From contig NZ_JIAI01000003.1 in NCBI RefSeq assembly GCF_000620785.1, positions 372,001 to 436,000 on the forward strand: a stretch of DNA of 64,000 bases. The letters run 5' to 3'. Below are positions 41,267 through 49,987 of the stretch, piece after piece. The position numbers and the translations under genes are program-made. Positions within the stretch are counted from its first letter, which is position 1, and each line of letters starts with the position of its first letter. The DNA is from Actinospineispora acaciae DSM 45401. Its GTDB lineage: Bacteria; Actinomycetota; Actinomycetes; Mycobacteriales; Pseudonocardiaceae. The notes below the pieces were generated by a model, which saw only the letters and a list, made by a program, of their open reading frames with translations, had not been told where the DNA came from and searched no databases.

Positions 41267-41497
41267 CTAGCTCCCGACCGCGAACCCGACCTTGCGCGAG
41301 TCCGCCGGCCCGATCTCCACGTACGACACCCGCGCGGCCGGGAGCACGAACCGCCGGCCCTTGTCGTCGACCAGGCTGAGCAGCCCGGTCGGGTTCTTCA
41401 GCGCGTCGTTCACCAGCGCCTCGACCTCGTCGGGTGTCTGCGCGCTGGACACCACGAGCTCGCGCGGGCTCTCCGCGACGCCGATCTTGACCTCCAC
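41267..41497 (-). CDS. DUF3107 protein (Rv3208A/TB9.4-like)
   Basis: A 76-residue protein, MEVKIGVAESPRELVVSSAQ to RVSYVEIGPADSRKVGFAVG, the ATP-binding-protein-annotated DUF3107 family that is nearly universal in actinobacteria. The start is GTG with GGAGG six bases upstream. Its neighbours in mycobacteria (TetR Rv3208, ferritin-like Rv3210c, RhlE) are also its neighbours here. Function not established. Confidence 0.9.
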   Translation of the reverse strand: MEVKIGVAESPRELVVSSAQTPDEVEALVNDALKNPTGLLSLVDDKGRRFVLPAARVSYVEIGPADSRKVGFAVGS

Positions 41498-41614
41498 GCC
41501 AAACCTCCAGGCCGAAACGCACTGTCGACAACCAAGTTCGACGGCCAGGCTAGCCGAGCCCGGCGCGCACGGCCGTGGCGGACCTCCGGGTTCGCCCAGA
41601 GCGCAACCCTCGGC

Positions 41615-42337
41615 TCAGGACAGCCCGAGCGCGCCCATCCGCTTGCCGTGGCGCGACTGCAGCTTCTTGAACAGCACCGAGATGCCGGCCAGGTCGCCGA
41701 AGCCGCGCACGAAGAACTCGGCCAGCTCGTCGCGCTCGGCCACCGCATGCTGCGCCTGCGTGATCGCCTCGCCGAGCAGGCGGCGGCCCCACAGCGCCAG
41801 CCGGTCGCGGGTCTGCCGACTGTGCGCGATCGCGGCGGCCACCTCGCGCTCGGCGAACGCGCTGTGCCCGGTGTCGGCGAGCACCTGGCGGACCAGCGAG
41901 CTGGTGGGCTCGGGCAGGATGCCGGCCACCTCGCGGTAGAAGTCGGCCGCCAGCCCGTCGCCGACATAGGCCTTGACCAGCGACTCCAGCCAGTTGTGCG
42001 GCGCGGTCAGCCGGTGGTACTCGTCCAGCACCGGCACGAACGGGAGCATCGCGTCGGCCACCGGGGCGTCCAGGCCGGCGAGGTGCTCCTCCAGCAGCCG
42101 GAAGTGTCCCATCTCGGCGGCGGCCATCGCCGCCAGCGCGGCCCGCCCGTCCAGCGTGGGCGCCGTCCTGGCGTCCTCGGCCAGCCGGTCGAACGCGGAC
42201 AGCTCGCCGTACGCGAGCGCCCCCAACAGGTCGATCACCGCCGTCCGACTCACCGCGACACCTACGCCCGTCTCCTCGGTCACCCGACCGCCTGAAATCT
42301 GAGCCGTACCCTCGGAAGTCACGCTCTGGTCAGCCAC
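41615..42337 (-). CDS. Ferritin-like fold protein (Rv3210c-like)
   Basis: A 240-residue helical protein: LLGALAYGELSAFDRLAEDA, AALAAMAAAEMGHFRLLEEHL (E-x2-H), EREVAAAIAHSRQTRDRLALWG and QAQHAVAERDELAEFF. The E-x2-H and later acidic/His residues fit a ferritin-like or MiaE-like metal bundle, though a full diiron set is not certain. The GTG at 42337 is chosen because the residues before it lack conservation. In actinobacteria this family sits beside rhlE. Function unknown. Confidence 0.82.
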   Translation of the reverse strand: MADQSVTSEGTAQISGGRVTEETGVGVAVSRTAVIDLLGALAYGELSAFDRLAEDARTAPTLDGRAALAAMAAAEMGHFRLLEEHLAGLDAPVADAMLPFVPVLDEYHRLTAPHNWLESLVKAYVGDGLAADFYREVAGILPEPTSSLVRQVLADTGHSAFAEREVAAAIAHSRQTRDRLALWGRRLLGEAITQAQHAVAERDELAEFFVRGFGDLAGISVLFKKLQSRHGKRMGALGLS

Positions 42338-42645
42338 ATCGCGAGCGTAGTGCCGCGGAAGCGAGGTCGTCCTGCCCGTCTTCGGCGGCACTAGCCGATC
42401 CGCGAGGCGCGTCACGCTGCGGGCCCCACGGACCGACCGCTATGATGAGGCGCAACGCAGCGCCGTTATATCCGGCGCGCGTCCGGCGGAAGCCCGAAAT
42501 TCCGGCCACAGTCCGGACAGTGCGGGCCCGCGACGACTGTGCGCGTGCAGCGCCTCGCCGTCTCTCCCGCCCGACCGAAACCGGCGGCGGTCGACGAGAT
42601 GCGCAACGGCCCTCCGCGCGCTGGAGAGAGGCGATTGCTCTGACC
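42338..42645 (+). promoter_or_regulatory. Promoter and long leader of the DEAD-box helicase gene
   Basis: This 308-base stretch holds no convincing separate gene. TATGAT at 42440-42445 is an excellent -10 hexamer on the plus strand, which would put the transcript start near 42452 and give a leader of about 195 bases. GGAGAGAGG lies 15 bases before the GTG. Long leaders on cold-induced DEAD-box helicase genes often control them through RNA structure. The leader has no in-frame stop from 42442, so an N-terminal extension is formally possible. Confidence 0.5.
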
Positions 42646-44331
42646 GTGAACACCCATACCACCGATCCAACCCCCGACAACTCCACAGAAGGCGAACCGG
42701 ACGCGGAACCGTTGCATGCCGGCGCACCCGTCCGGCCCGACTCCCCCACCTTCACCGAGCTCGGCGTGCGTCCCGAGATCGTCCGCGCGCTCGCCGACGT
42801 CGGCATCGAGCGCACCTTCGCCATCCAGGAGCTGACCCTGCCGCTGGCGCTGGCCGGCGAGGACGTCATCGGCCAGGCCCGCACCGGCACCGGCAAGACG
42901 CTGGGCTTCGGCGTGCCGCTGCTGCAGCGGCTCACGCCCGGTGACGGCGACCACGACGTGCCCCAGGCGCTGGTCGTGGTGCCGACCCGGGAGCTGTGCG
43001 TGCAGGTCGCGCGCGACCTCGCGGACGCCGGCAAGCACCTGGGCGCCCGGGTCACCGCCATCTACGGTGGCCGGCCCTACGAGCCGCAGATCGCCGAGCT
43101 GCGCAAGGGCGTGGACATCGTGGTCGGCACCCCCGGCCGGCTGCTGGACCTGGCCGAACAGCGCCACCTGGTGCTCGGCCGGGTGAACGCGCTGGTGCTG
43201 GACGAGGCCGACGAGATGCTCGACCTGGGCTTCCTGCCCGACGTGGAGCGGATCCTGCGGATGCTGCCCGAGCAGCGCCAGACCATGCTGTTCTCGGCCA
43301 CCATGCCCGGCCCGATCATCACCCTGTCCCGGACGTTCCTCACCCGCCCGACGCACATCAGGGCCGAGGAGAACGACGCCAGCGCCATCCACGAGCGCAC
43401 CCGCCAGGTGGTCTACCGGGCGCACGCGCTGGACAAGGTGGAGCTGCTGGCCAGGGCGCTGCAGGCCGGCGACCGTGGCCTGACCATGATCTTCACCCGG
43501 ACCAAGCGCACCGCCCAGCGCGTCTCCGACGACCTCGGCGAGCGCGGGTTCGCGGTGGCCGCCGTGCACGGTGACCTGGGCCAGGGCGCGCGCGAGCAGG
43601 CGCTGCGCGCGTTCCGCTCGGAGAAGGTGGACGTGCTGGTCGCCACCGACGTGGCCGCTCGGGGCATCGACGTCACCGGCGTCACGCACGTGGTCAACTA
43701 CCAGTGCCCCGAGGACGCCAAGACCTACATCCACCGCATCGGCCGCACCGGGCGGGCCGGCCGCGAGGGCGTGGCCGTCACGCTGGTGGACTGGGACGAG
43801 ATCCCCCGCTGGAAGCTGATCAGCGAGGAGCTCGGCCTCGACATCGACGAGCCGGTGGAGACCTACTCCACCTCCGAGCACCTGTTCGCCGACCTGGAGA
43901 TCCCGACCGACGCCACCGGACGGCTGCCGCACTCGAAGCGCACCAGGGCCGGGCTGGACGCCGAGCACCTGGAGGACGACGGCCGCCGCCCGCGCCGGGG
44001 CAGGAACCGCGACCGGGGCCACGGCGGCCGGGACCGCCGTTCCTCCGGCCGGAGCGCCGACGCGCAACGCGGCACCGAGCGCGGCGGCACCGAGGAGGAC
44101 CAGGGGCCCACGTCTGCCCGCCCGCGCCGGGAGCGGCGCCGCCGCCGCGCCGGGGTCGTGGTGGCCGGGGGCGACTCCGCCGAGGCGGGCACCTCGACCG
44201 AGTCCGGGCAGCGGGCGGACGCCGAGCTGTCCGACGCCGCGCACGCCGGCGCCGCCACCGGCTCCGACCGGCGGCCCAGGCGCCGGCGTCGCCGCCGCAC
44301 CTCCAGCACGCCGGACGCCGCCGCAAGCTAG
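42646..44331 (+). CDS. rhlE: DEAD-box ATP-dependent RNA helicase, RhlE type
   Basis: A 561-residue helicase. Motifs in order: Q-motif [23 protein letters not shown], motif I ARTGTGKT, Ia [65 protein letters not shown]. The C-terminal 150 residues are Arg/Gly/Glu-rich ([20 protein letters not shown]), an RNA-binding tail. It matches Rv3211. The GTG at 42646 follows the only visible ribosome site. It is followed 33 bases later by the Rv3212-like gene, probably in one operon. Confidence 0.93.
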   Translation: MNTHTTDPTPDNSTEGEPDAEPLHAGAPVRPDSPTFTELGVRPEIVRALADVGIERTFAIQELTLPLALAGEDVIGQARTGTGKTLGFGVPLLQRLTPGDGDHDVPQALVVVPTRELCVQVARDLADAGKHLGARVTAIYGGRPYEPQIAELRKGVDIVVGTPGRLLDLAEQRHLVLGRVNALVLDEADEMLDLGFLPDVERILRMLPEQRQTMLFSATMPGPIITLSRTFLTRPTHIRAEENDASAIHERTRQVVYRAHALDKVELLARALQAGDRGLTMIFTRTKRTAQRVSDDLGERGFAVAAVHGDLGQGAREQALRAFRSEKVDVLVATDVAARGIDVTGVTHVVNYQCPEDAKTYIHRIGRTGRAGREGVAVTLVDWDEIPRWKLISEELGLDIDEPVETYSTSEHLFADLEIPTDATGRLPHSKRTRAGLDAEHLEDDGRRPRRGRNRDRGHGGRDRRSSGRSADAQRGTERGGTEEDQGPTSARPRRERRRRRAGVVVAGGDSAEAGTSTESGQRADAELSDAAHAGAATGSDRRPRRRRRRRTSSTPDAAAS

Positions 44332-44364
44332 AAGCGGCCGCACGCGGAAAGGACCCGCCCAACC

Positions 44365-45579
44365 GTGCTTCAGGCGGAACGTCGCCGCCGGGGTGACCTG
44401 GTGGCAGCCGCCGCGGTGGTGGCCGTCGTGGTGCTCGGGATCGTGCTGGTCGTGCTGACCAGCCCGGCCGCGCACACCGAGTCGGTGACCGCCGTGCCCC
44501 CACTGACCGCCGTACCCGCCGCACCGCCCGACGTGCCCGCCACCCTGACCGAGGCGTGGCGGGCACCCAGCGCGGCCAGCGACACCCCGCTCGCCTTCGG
44601 GCCCGCGGTGGTGACCGCCGACGGCTCCACGGTGACCGGCCACGACCCGCTGACCGGCGAGAGCCGCTGGCACTACCGCCGCGACCTGCCGCTGTGCACG
44701 CTGGGCAGCAACGCCGGGATGGCGCTCGCGGTCTACCGCAACGGCGAGTTCTGCAGCGAGGTCACCGCCCTGATGCCGGACACCGGCGCCAGGGGCCCGC
44801 AGCGCAACTCCGACGTGGTCCCCGGCACCCGCCTGATCAGCGACGGCTACCTGGTGACCGCCACCGGCCCGTACCACCTGGAGACCTGGCGCTCCGACCT
44901 GGTCAAGACGCTGGACTACGGCATGGTGCGCGCCCCCAGCGAGCCGAAGACCCAGCCCCGCCCGAACTGCCTGCACACCTCCACCGCGATCACGTCATGG
45001 CGGCTGGCCGTGCTGGAGCGCTGCCCGCGCGAGGCCGGCGACCGGCTGACCCTGCTGCGCCCCGGCAACAACGAGTCCGAGAAGCCCGACCAGGAGTTCA
45101 GCGTGGTGCTCCCGGCCAGCGGGACGCGGGTGGTCGCGGTCTCCCCGGACCGGGCGGCGGTGCTGCTGCCCAACCCGACCCGGCTGAGCGTGCGCGGCGC
45201 CGACGGCTCCGAGGTGGCCAGCTACCCGCTGGACGTGCCCGCCGAGGACCTGGCCGGCGACCCGCCCGGCGCCCTCACCCCGACCAGGGCCGTGCCCGGC
45301 GCCATCCTCTGGTGGACCGGCTCGCGCACGGTCGCCCTGGACCCGATCGACCTGCACCCGGTGTGGACGCTGCCCGGCACGCTCGGCCCGGGTGGCGCGA
45401 TGTCCGAACGCCCGCTGATCCCCACCCCGGCCGGCCTCGCGGTGGTCAACCCGGCCGACGGCGCCGTGCAACGGACCATCCCGGTCGACCGCGGCGACTA
45501 CCGAGGCCCGGTCACCCTGACCGCGCTCGGCCCGATCCTCCTGGAACAGCGCGGGCCCACCCTGGTCGCCCTCCGCTGA
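44365..45579 (+). CDS. Membrane-anchored beta-propeller protein (Rv3212-like)
   Basis: A 404-residue protein. Residues 13-32 (AAAAVVAVVVLGIVLVVLTS) are one membrane anchor after a basic QAERRRRGD; the rest is PQQ-like beta-propeller repeats (VVTADGSTVTGHDPLTGESRWHYRRD, TVALDPIDLHPVWTLPGTL, GLAVVNPADGAVQRTIPV). Paired Cys (PLCTLGSNAG, GEFCSEV, PNCLHT, ERCPRE) suggest disulfides outside the cell. Start GTG, with AAAGGA eleven bases upstream. Known in mycobacteria only as the conserved neighbour of rhlE. Confidence 0.85.
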   Translation: MLQAERRRRGDLVAAAAVVAVVVLGIVLVVLTSPAAHTESVTAVPPLTAVPAAPPDVPATLTEAWRAPSAASDTPLAFGPAVVTADGSTVTGHDPLTGESRWHYRRDLPLCTLGSNAGMALAVYRNGEFCSEVTALMPDTGARGPQRNSDVVPGTRLISDGYLVTATGPYHLETWRSDLVKTLDYGMVRAPSEPKTQPRPNCLHTSTAITSWRLAVLERCPREAGDRLTLLRPGNNESEKPDQEFSVVLPASGTRVVAVSPDRAAVLLPNPTRLSVRGADGSEVASYPLDVPAEDLAGDPPGALTPTRAVPGAILWWTGSRTVALDPIDLHPVWTLPGTLGPGGAMSERPLIPTPAGLAVVNPADGAVQRTIPVDRGDYRGPVTLTALGPILLEQRGPTLVALR

Positions 45580-45673
45580 AAAATCTTGTCGCCGGGATGT
45601 CGAGACCGGCGTGGCGGCTCCGTCCCAGGCTCGGATGCGGCCGAGAGGGCCGCACGAACCGGAAGGACCAGCC

Positions 45674-46243
45674 ATGCGCAAGCTCATCGTCCAGCAGTGG
45701 GTGACGGTCGACGCCATCGTCGCGGAGGAGGACGGCGGCCTCAGCTTCGTGTCGGGGGAACCCTTCGACGACGAGGTCACCGACGACCCGTTCCAGAACG
45801 GCATGATGAGTTTCATCGACTCGGTCGACACGATGATCCTCGGCGCGAACTCCTACACCCAGTTCAAGGACTACTGGCCCTACGCCGAGGAACAGGGCGA
45901 GTGGGGCCGCAAGCTCAACAACCTCACCAAGTTCGTCGCCTCGTCGACGCTCGGCGACGCCCCCTGGGGCGACTTCCCCGCCGCCACCGTGACGCGCGAC
46001 CCGGCCGCCACCATCAAGGGGCTCAAGGAGCAGAGCGGCAAGGACATCGTGCTGTGGGGCAGCCTGACGCTCATGCGCTCCCTGCTGGACGCCGGCGTCG
46101 TCGACGAGGTCCGGATGCTGGTCTGCCCGGCGACACGCGGCAGCGGAACGCGCCTGTTCGCCGATCGCCACGACCTGAAGCTGGTCGAGGCCACCGGGTT
46201 CGACAACGGCCTGGCGCTGCTGCGGTACGAGATCACGAAGTAG
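45674..46243 (+). CDS. Dihydrofolate reductase-fold (RibD C-terminal type) protein
   Basis: A 189-residue reductase-like protein: MRKLIVQQWVTVDAIVAEED, VDTMILGANSYTQFKDYW, VASSTLGDAPWGDFPA, GKDIVLWGSLTLMRSLLDAG, DEVRMLVCPATRGSGTRLF. This is the common RibD_C/DHFR-like stand-alone family, with an NADPH-binding fold and no assigned substrate. GGAAGGA lies nine bases upstream. The 94-base gap before it shows no terminator, so read-through from the propeller gene is possible. Confidence 0.9.
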   Translation: MRKLIVQQWVTVDAIVAEEDGGLSFVSGEPFDDEVTDDPFQNGMMSFIDSVDTMILGANSYTQFKDYWPYAEEQGEWGRKLNNLTKFVASSTLGDAPWGDFPAATVTRDPAATIKGLKEQSGKDIVLWGSLTLMRSLLDAGVVDEVRMLVCPATRGSGTRLFADRHDLKLVEATGFDNGLALLRYEITK

Positions 46244-46250
46244 GCGGTAC

Positions 46251-46520
46251 TCAGTTCCACCAGTAGACGCCGACCAGCACCGCCACCAGCAGCAGCACCG
46301 CGATGGCGGCCAGGGTGCCGGTGCGGTCGGCGCGCCGGTCCGCGACCCGCTGCAGCGCCACCGCGACGGCGGCCGCCGCGAGGTGCCCGGCCAGCACCGG
46401 CGCTCCGGGCCCCGGCTGGCCGTGCGCGGCGGCCAGCGCCCAGATGACCACCAACGCGACGGCGAGCGCGACCACGCCGGCGGTGAGCGCGCCGCCCACC
46501 ACCCGCACGGGGTCCCTCAC
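46251..46520 (-). CDS. Small two- or three-helix membrane protein, unknown
   Basis: An 89-residue hydrophobic protein (ALTAGVVALAVALVVIWALA, GHLAAAAVAVALQRVADRRA, LAAIAVLLLVAVLVGVYWW). The GTG overlaps the nuclease stop (GTGA), which supports this start and co-translation. No family recognised. Confidence 0.7.
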   Translation of the reverse strand: MRDPVRVVGGALTAGVVALAVALVVIWALAAAHGQPGPGAPVLAGHLAAAAVAVALQRVADRRADRTGTLAAIAVLLLVAVLVGVYWWN

Positions 46521-47338
46521 GGCGCGAGCAGCGCCCACGGCTCACGGTCCGGCGCGGCGGCCTGGCCCTGCGGGCAGTGCCGGCGGAAGTCGCAGTACGA
46601 GCAGCCCGGCGAGGTGCGCGGCGGGAACAGCGCCTCGGGGTCGCCGCCGGCGGCCAGCGTGTCGGTGGCCAGCGCGGCGTCGTCGGCGGCCTCCTCCATC
46701 CTGGTCAGGTGCCGCTGCAGGGACGGCTCGGTGTGCTCCCAGGCGGCCACCTCGCCGCTGGGCAGGTGGTGCAGCTCCACCCGGCGGCAGTGCCGGCGCA
46801 GGGTGCGGCGCACGGCGAGGGCGTACAGCGCGAGCGCCGGCGAGGAGCGGGCGTCGTCCACGGTCAGCGGGTTCCGGCCGGTCTTGTAGTCGATCACGAC
46901 CAGCTCGTCACCGCGCCGGTCGATGCGGTCCACCCGGCCCTCGGCGACGATCCGGCCGGTCGGCACCGACACCCAGCGCTCCACCCCGACCGGCTCGTCG
47001 GTCACGTCCAGCTCGGCCACATAGTCCGCGACCCAGCCGCGCGCCCGCTCCCGGTACGTGGCGGCCTGCTCGTCGTCCCGGAAGCCCTCGCCGTTCCAGT
47101 TCCGGTCCACCAGCCGGGCGCCCGCCTCCGGGGTGCGTCGTGGCGGGTCCAGGTCGAACAGCGCGCGCAGCGCGTTGTGCACGACAGCGCCGAGCGTGCT
47201 GTGCGCCCACGCGCCGCCCCGGGACGGCGGCGGGCGGTCAAGATAGGTCATCCGGTACCGGCGCGGACAGTCCAGCCAGGTGGCCAGCCGAGATGGGGTG
47301 ATCTTGAACAGCCTGCGGGGCATCCCGTCCAGGCTCAT
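46517..47338 (-). CDS. RecB-family PD-(D/E)XK exonuclease with Fe-S Cys motif
   Basis: A 273-residue nuclease like Rv2119. Seen: ITPSRLATWLDCPRRYRMTY (Cys and Tyr near the N-terminus), VHNALRALFDLDPP, nuclease core VAEGRVDRIDRRGDELVVID followed by YKTG, and the C-terminal SPGCSYCDFRRHCPQG. The four Cys fit the AddB-style iron-sulfur clasp. No helicase part is present. Starts at GTG 47362 and ATG 47338 are both possible; the ATG leaves the GTAGTG/CACTAC repeat outside the gene. Confidence 0.87.
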   Translation of the reverse strand: MSLDGMPRRLFKITPSRLATWLDCPRRYRMTYLDRPPPSRGGAWAHSTLGAVVHNALRALFDLDPPRRTPEAGARLVDRNWNGEGFRDDEQAATYRERARGWVADYVAELDVTDEPVGVERWVSVPTGRIVAEGRVDRIDRRGDELVVIDYKTGRNPLTVDDARSSPALALYALAVRRTLRRHCRRVELHHLPSGEVAAWEHTEPSLQRHLTRMEEAADDAALATDTLAAGGDPEALFPPRTSPGCSYCDFRRHCPQGQAAAPDREPWALLAP

Positions 47339-47351
47339 CTGCCCGCCGCTT

Positions 47352-47370
47352 GTAGTGGCCACCTCACTAC
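47352..47370. promoter_or_regulatory. Inverted repeat GTAGTG-N7-CACTAC
   Basis: Arms at 47352-47357 and 47365-47370, 14 bases before the ATG of the nuclease and 24 bases after the PHP gene stop region begins. It could be an operator for the nuclease gene; short arms make it a weak call. Confidence 0.3.
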
Positions 47371-47393
47371 CGTATCCCCCACCCCCGACAGCC

Positions 47394-48251
47394 TCACCCG
47401 AGCACAGGAACACCGCTGGCCAGCGCGGCCAGCCGCTCGAACACCTCCGGGTCGGTGGTCTCCACGCCGATCGGGGTGGTCTTGTTCGCGCCGTGGTAGT
47501 CGCTCGACCCGGTGGCCAGCAGGCCCAGCTCGGCCGCCAGCCCGCGCAGCAGTGCCCGGTCGGCCGGGGCGTGGTCCGGGTGGTCCACCTCCACGCCGGC
47601 CAGCCCCGCCCCGGCCAGCTCCGCGATCACCGACGGCTCCACCACCCGGCCCCGGCGGCGGGCGAACGGGTGGGCGAACACGCACACCCCGCCGGCGGCG
47701 GTGACCATCTCGATGGCGTCCTCGACGGGGGTGTCCTCACGCGGGATGTAGTACCGGCTGTTGTTGTTGAGCAGGCTGGCGAACGCCTCGCCCACGCTGC
47801 CCACCACGCCCTGCTCCACCAGCGCCCTGGCCAGGTGCGGGCGCCCGGCCGGCAGGTCCGGCGGGAGCCGCTCGAAGAACGTCTCGGGGTCGACGGGGAA
47901 CCCGTCGGCGGCCATCCGCGCCACCATCCGCACCAGCCGCTGCCGGCGTTCCCCGCGCAGCCGGGCCTGCTCCGCGACCACCGCCGGGTGCTCGGCGTCG
48001 AACAGGTACGCCAGCAGGTGCACCGAGACCCAGCCGCCCCGCCCGTCCTCGCTCACGCAGGACAGCTCGGCGCCGCGCACCAGCGCCAGCCCGTCGGGGC
48101 GGGCCTTCGCGGCGTCCGCCCAGCCGGCCGTGGTGTCGTGGTCGGTCAGCGCTACCACGTCCAGCCCGGCGGCGGCCGCGATCCGCACCAGCTCAGCGGG
48201 GTCGTCGGTGCCGTCGGACGCGTTGGAGTGGGTGTGCAGGTCGATCCGCAA
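47394..48251 (-). CDS. PHP-domain phosphoesterase
   Basis: A 285-residue protein of the PHP group: MRIDLHTHSNASDGTDDPAE (metal HxH), VVALTDHDTTAGW, LVRGAELSCVSEDG, GGVCVFAHPFARRRG, and GLLATGSSDYHGANK. All usual metal ligands are present. Close relatives hydrolyse 3',5'-nucleoside bisphosphates or RNA ends. Eight bases separate it from the PH-domain gene upstream, so they are probably co-transcribed. Confidence 0.92.
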   Translation of the reverse strand: MRIDLHTHSNASDGTDDPAELVRIAAAAGLDVVALTDHDTTAGWADAAKARPDGLALVRGAELSCVSEDGRGGWVSVHLLAYLFDAEHPAVVAEQARLRGERRQRLVRMVARMAADGFPVDPETFFERLPPDLPAGRPHLARALVEQGVVGSVGEAFASLLNNNSRYYIPREDTPVEDAIEMVTAAGGVCVFAHPFARRRGRVVEPSVIAELAGAGLAGVEVDHPDHAPADRALLRGLAAELGLLATGSSDYHGANKTTPIGVETTDPEVFERLAALASGVPVLG

Positions 48252-48259
48252 GCGGTGGC

Positions 48260-48790
48260 CTACCGTCGCCTGGGCTTGGCCAGCAGGTGCGAGCGGGTCT
48301 GCTTCTTGTCACCGAAGATGAGCTCGGCGAGGGCCTCGTAGATCTCCTCGGGCCGGGGCATGAAGTCGATCTCGTTCAGCGCCTGGATCTGGCCGGCGGA
48401 CTCGACGACCATCTTGCCGTAGCCCATCATCCGGCCGGTCAGGCTGCGCTCGAAGGTGAGGTCGGTGACCTTGCCCAGCGGCATCATGCCGATGTTGTGG
48501 GTGATGATGCCCTTGGAGATCATCACCCGCTTGTCGGTGATGACGATCCGCTCCACCCACCACAGCGCCACGATGATGGTCAGGCGCACCACCGCGACCA
48601 ACCCCGCGTACCAGGTCAGGTTGTCCAGCACCAGGCTGGACGGCGCATAGGTGTCGATCGCGACCAGCGCGCCCAGCACGAGCGCCGTCGAGGTCATGTG
48701 ACCGAGCAGCACCGACCAGTGTTGGCGCACCCTGATGACCCGACGCTCGGTCGGGAGGATGTACTCGTCGATCTCTCTGGGTGCAAGCAC
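48260..48790 (-). CDS. Bacterial PH-domain (YdbS-like) membrane protein
   Basis: A 176-residue protein: EIDEYILPTERRVIRVRQHW, two helices (TSTALVLGALVAIDTYAP and LTWYAGLVAVVRLTIIVALW), then the PH-like strand block RIVITDKRVMISKGIITHNI and PLGKVTDLTFERSLTGRMMG. The family is cell-envelope-associated with no fixed function. A basic KKQTRSHLLAKPRRR tail ends it. Confidence 0.9.
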   Translation of the reverse strand: MLAPREIDEYILPTERRVIRVRQHWSVLLGHMTSTALVLGALVAIDTYAPSSLVLDNLTWYAGLVAVVRLTIIVALWWVERIVITDKRVMISKGIITHNIGMMPLGKVTDLTFERSLTGRMMGYGKMVVESAGQIQALNEIDFMPRPEEIYEALAELIFGDKKQTRSHLLAKPRRR

Positions 48791-48814
48791 TGTCGTCTAC
48801 CCCCAGCAACGAGT

Positions 48815-48973
48815 CTAGAACACCCCGCCGATGAAGGTGATGATCGATTGACCCACGTCTCGGAGGCCGGCCAGCACGCCGTTCACGGTGCCGCTGGCGT
48901 TCCCCGGCTGGGAGATGATCCAGAACAGCACGAATATGACCACGAGAAAACCCACGAGCTTCTTGAGATTCAC
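48815..48973 (-). CDS. Small membrane protein, unknown
   Basis: A 52-residue protein with one strong helix (VGFLVVIFVLFWII) and the polar tail SQPGNASGTVNGVLAGLRDV ending FIGGVF. The GTG at 48973 has GGATGGTGGG upstream. Short proteins of this form recur in actinobacteria next to PH-domain genes, but I cannot name a family. Confidence 0.6.
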   Translation of the reverse strand: MNLKKLVGFLVVIFVLFWIISQPGNASGTVNGVLAGLRDVGQSIITFIGGVF

Positions 48974-49103
48974 CGTGACCCACCATCCAACTACGCGCGG
49001 CCCGCCTGGCCCTGTCGGATCTTGTTGTACAGCACAAGCGGGCCGGATGTGAACCCGACAGGCGGGCGTACGCCAATGGAGTGAGAAAGAAGAATAGGTG
49101 ACC

Positions 49104-49514
49104 ATGGGTGAAGAGACCATCGCTTGTGTCGGAGCGGTCGTGCACGACCGTTCCGGCCGCCTGCTGCTGATCCGCCGAGGGCAGCCGCCGGGCCAGGGGC
49201 TCTGGTCGCTTCCCGGCGGCCGGGTGGAGCCCGGCGAGTCCGATCACCAGGCGGTTGTCCGCGAGATCGAGGAGGAGACCGGCCTGCGGGTGCGGCCCGG
49301 CCGGCTGCTCGGCACGGTGCGCCGCCCGGCGCCGTCCGGGGCGACCTACGTGATCGCCGACTACGCCTGCGAGCTGGTCGGCCCCGACCGCCCGACCGGC
49401 GGCAGCGACGCCGACGAAGCTCGATGGGTGGATGAGGCCGACTACTACACGTTGCCGCTCGTGGCCGGCCTGACCGAGGCGCTGATCGACTGGGGCGCGC
49501 TCCCGGCGCGATAA
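49104..49514 (+). CDS. Nudix hydrolase
   Basis: A 136-residue MutT-type protein. The Nudix box is complete: GRVEPGESDHQAVVREIEEE with the ETGL end, giving G-x5-E-x7-REIEEETG. The front has GAVVHDRSGRLLLIRRGQPP. It hydrolyses nucleoside diphosphates linked to another group; substrate not predictable. A GTG two codons earlier is possible. Eight bases separate it from the MerR gene. Confidence 0.93.
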   Translation: MGEETIACVGAVVHDRSGRLLLIRRGQPPGQGLWSLPGGRVEPGESDHQAVVREIEEETGLRVRPGRLLGTVRRPAPSGATYVIADYACELVGPDRPTGGSDADEARWVDEADYYTLPLVAGLTEALIDWGALPAR

Positions 49515-49522
49515 AGCTGGTC

Positions 49523-49984
49523 ATGAACGCAGACACGTTCGGGTGTAATGAGCCGGTGACGGATCGGGTGTGGTCGATCGGCGAGGCGGCCGAGCTGTTG
49601 GGCGTGGCGACCTCGACGCTGCGGTGGTGGGAACGGCGGGGCCTGGTGGACCCGGTGCGCCATGGCTCCGGCCAGCGCCGCTACACCTGGCCGGAGCTGC
49701 GCCGCCTGGCCATGATCCAGATGTGGCAGGAGACCGGCCTGATGAGCCTCGACGACATCGCCGTGCTGCTCGCCGGCCAGACCGCGAACGGCGACTGGCG
49801 CCAGACCGTCCGCCACCGGCTGGCCGCGTTCACCGAGCAGATCGCCAAGCTCACCGCCGCCAAGAGCTACCTCGACCACACCCTGGAATGCCCCCGCGAC
49901 CACCCCGCCGTGGACTGCCCCTGGCTGCGCGAACAGGTCGACGAGCGGCTCACCGGCCGCCTGGCCGGCGAGGCCGGCCGGTAA
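49523..49984 (+). CDS. MerR-family regulator
   Basis: A 153-residue regulator: VWSIGEAAELLGVATSTLRW, RRGLVDPVRHGSGQRRYTW, then a long coiled coil and the tail ECPRDHPAVDCPWLREQ with two Cys-Pro pairs. The conserved part begins near a GTG at 49556, so translation might start there. The C-terminal CP...CP pattern also occurs in the MerR at 56950-57369. It converges on asnB; the palindrome upstream of asnB may be its operator. Confidence 0.88.
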   Translation: MNADTFGCNEPVTDRVWSIGEAAELLGVATSTLRWWERRGLVDPVRHGSGQRRYTWPELRRLAMIQMWQETGLMSLDDIAVLLAGQTANGDWRQTVRHRLAAFTEQIAKLTAAKSYLDHTLECPRDHPAVDCPWLREQVDERLTGRLAGEAGR

Positions 49985-49987
49985 CGC

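Noticed and set aside
42442..42645. N-terminal extension of the DEAD-box helicase
   Set aside because: Contains TATGAT promoter sequence and no family similarity; the Q-motif begins after the chosen GTG. Kept only as a formal possibility.
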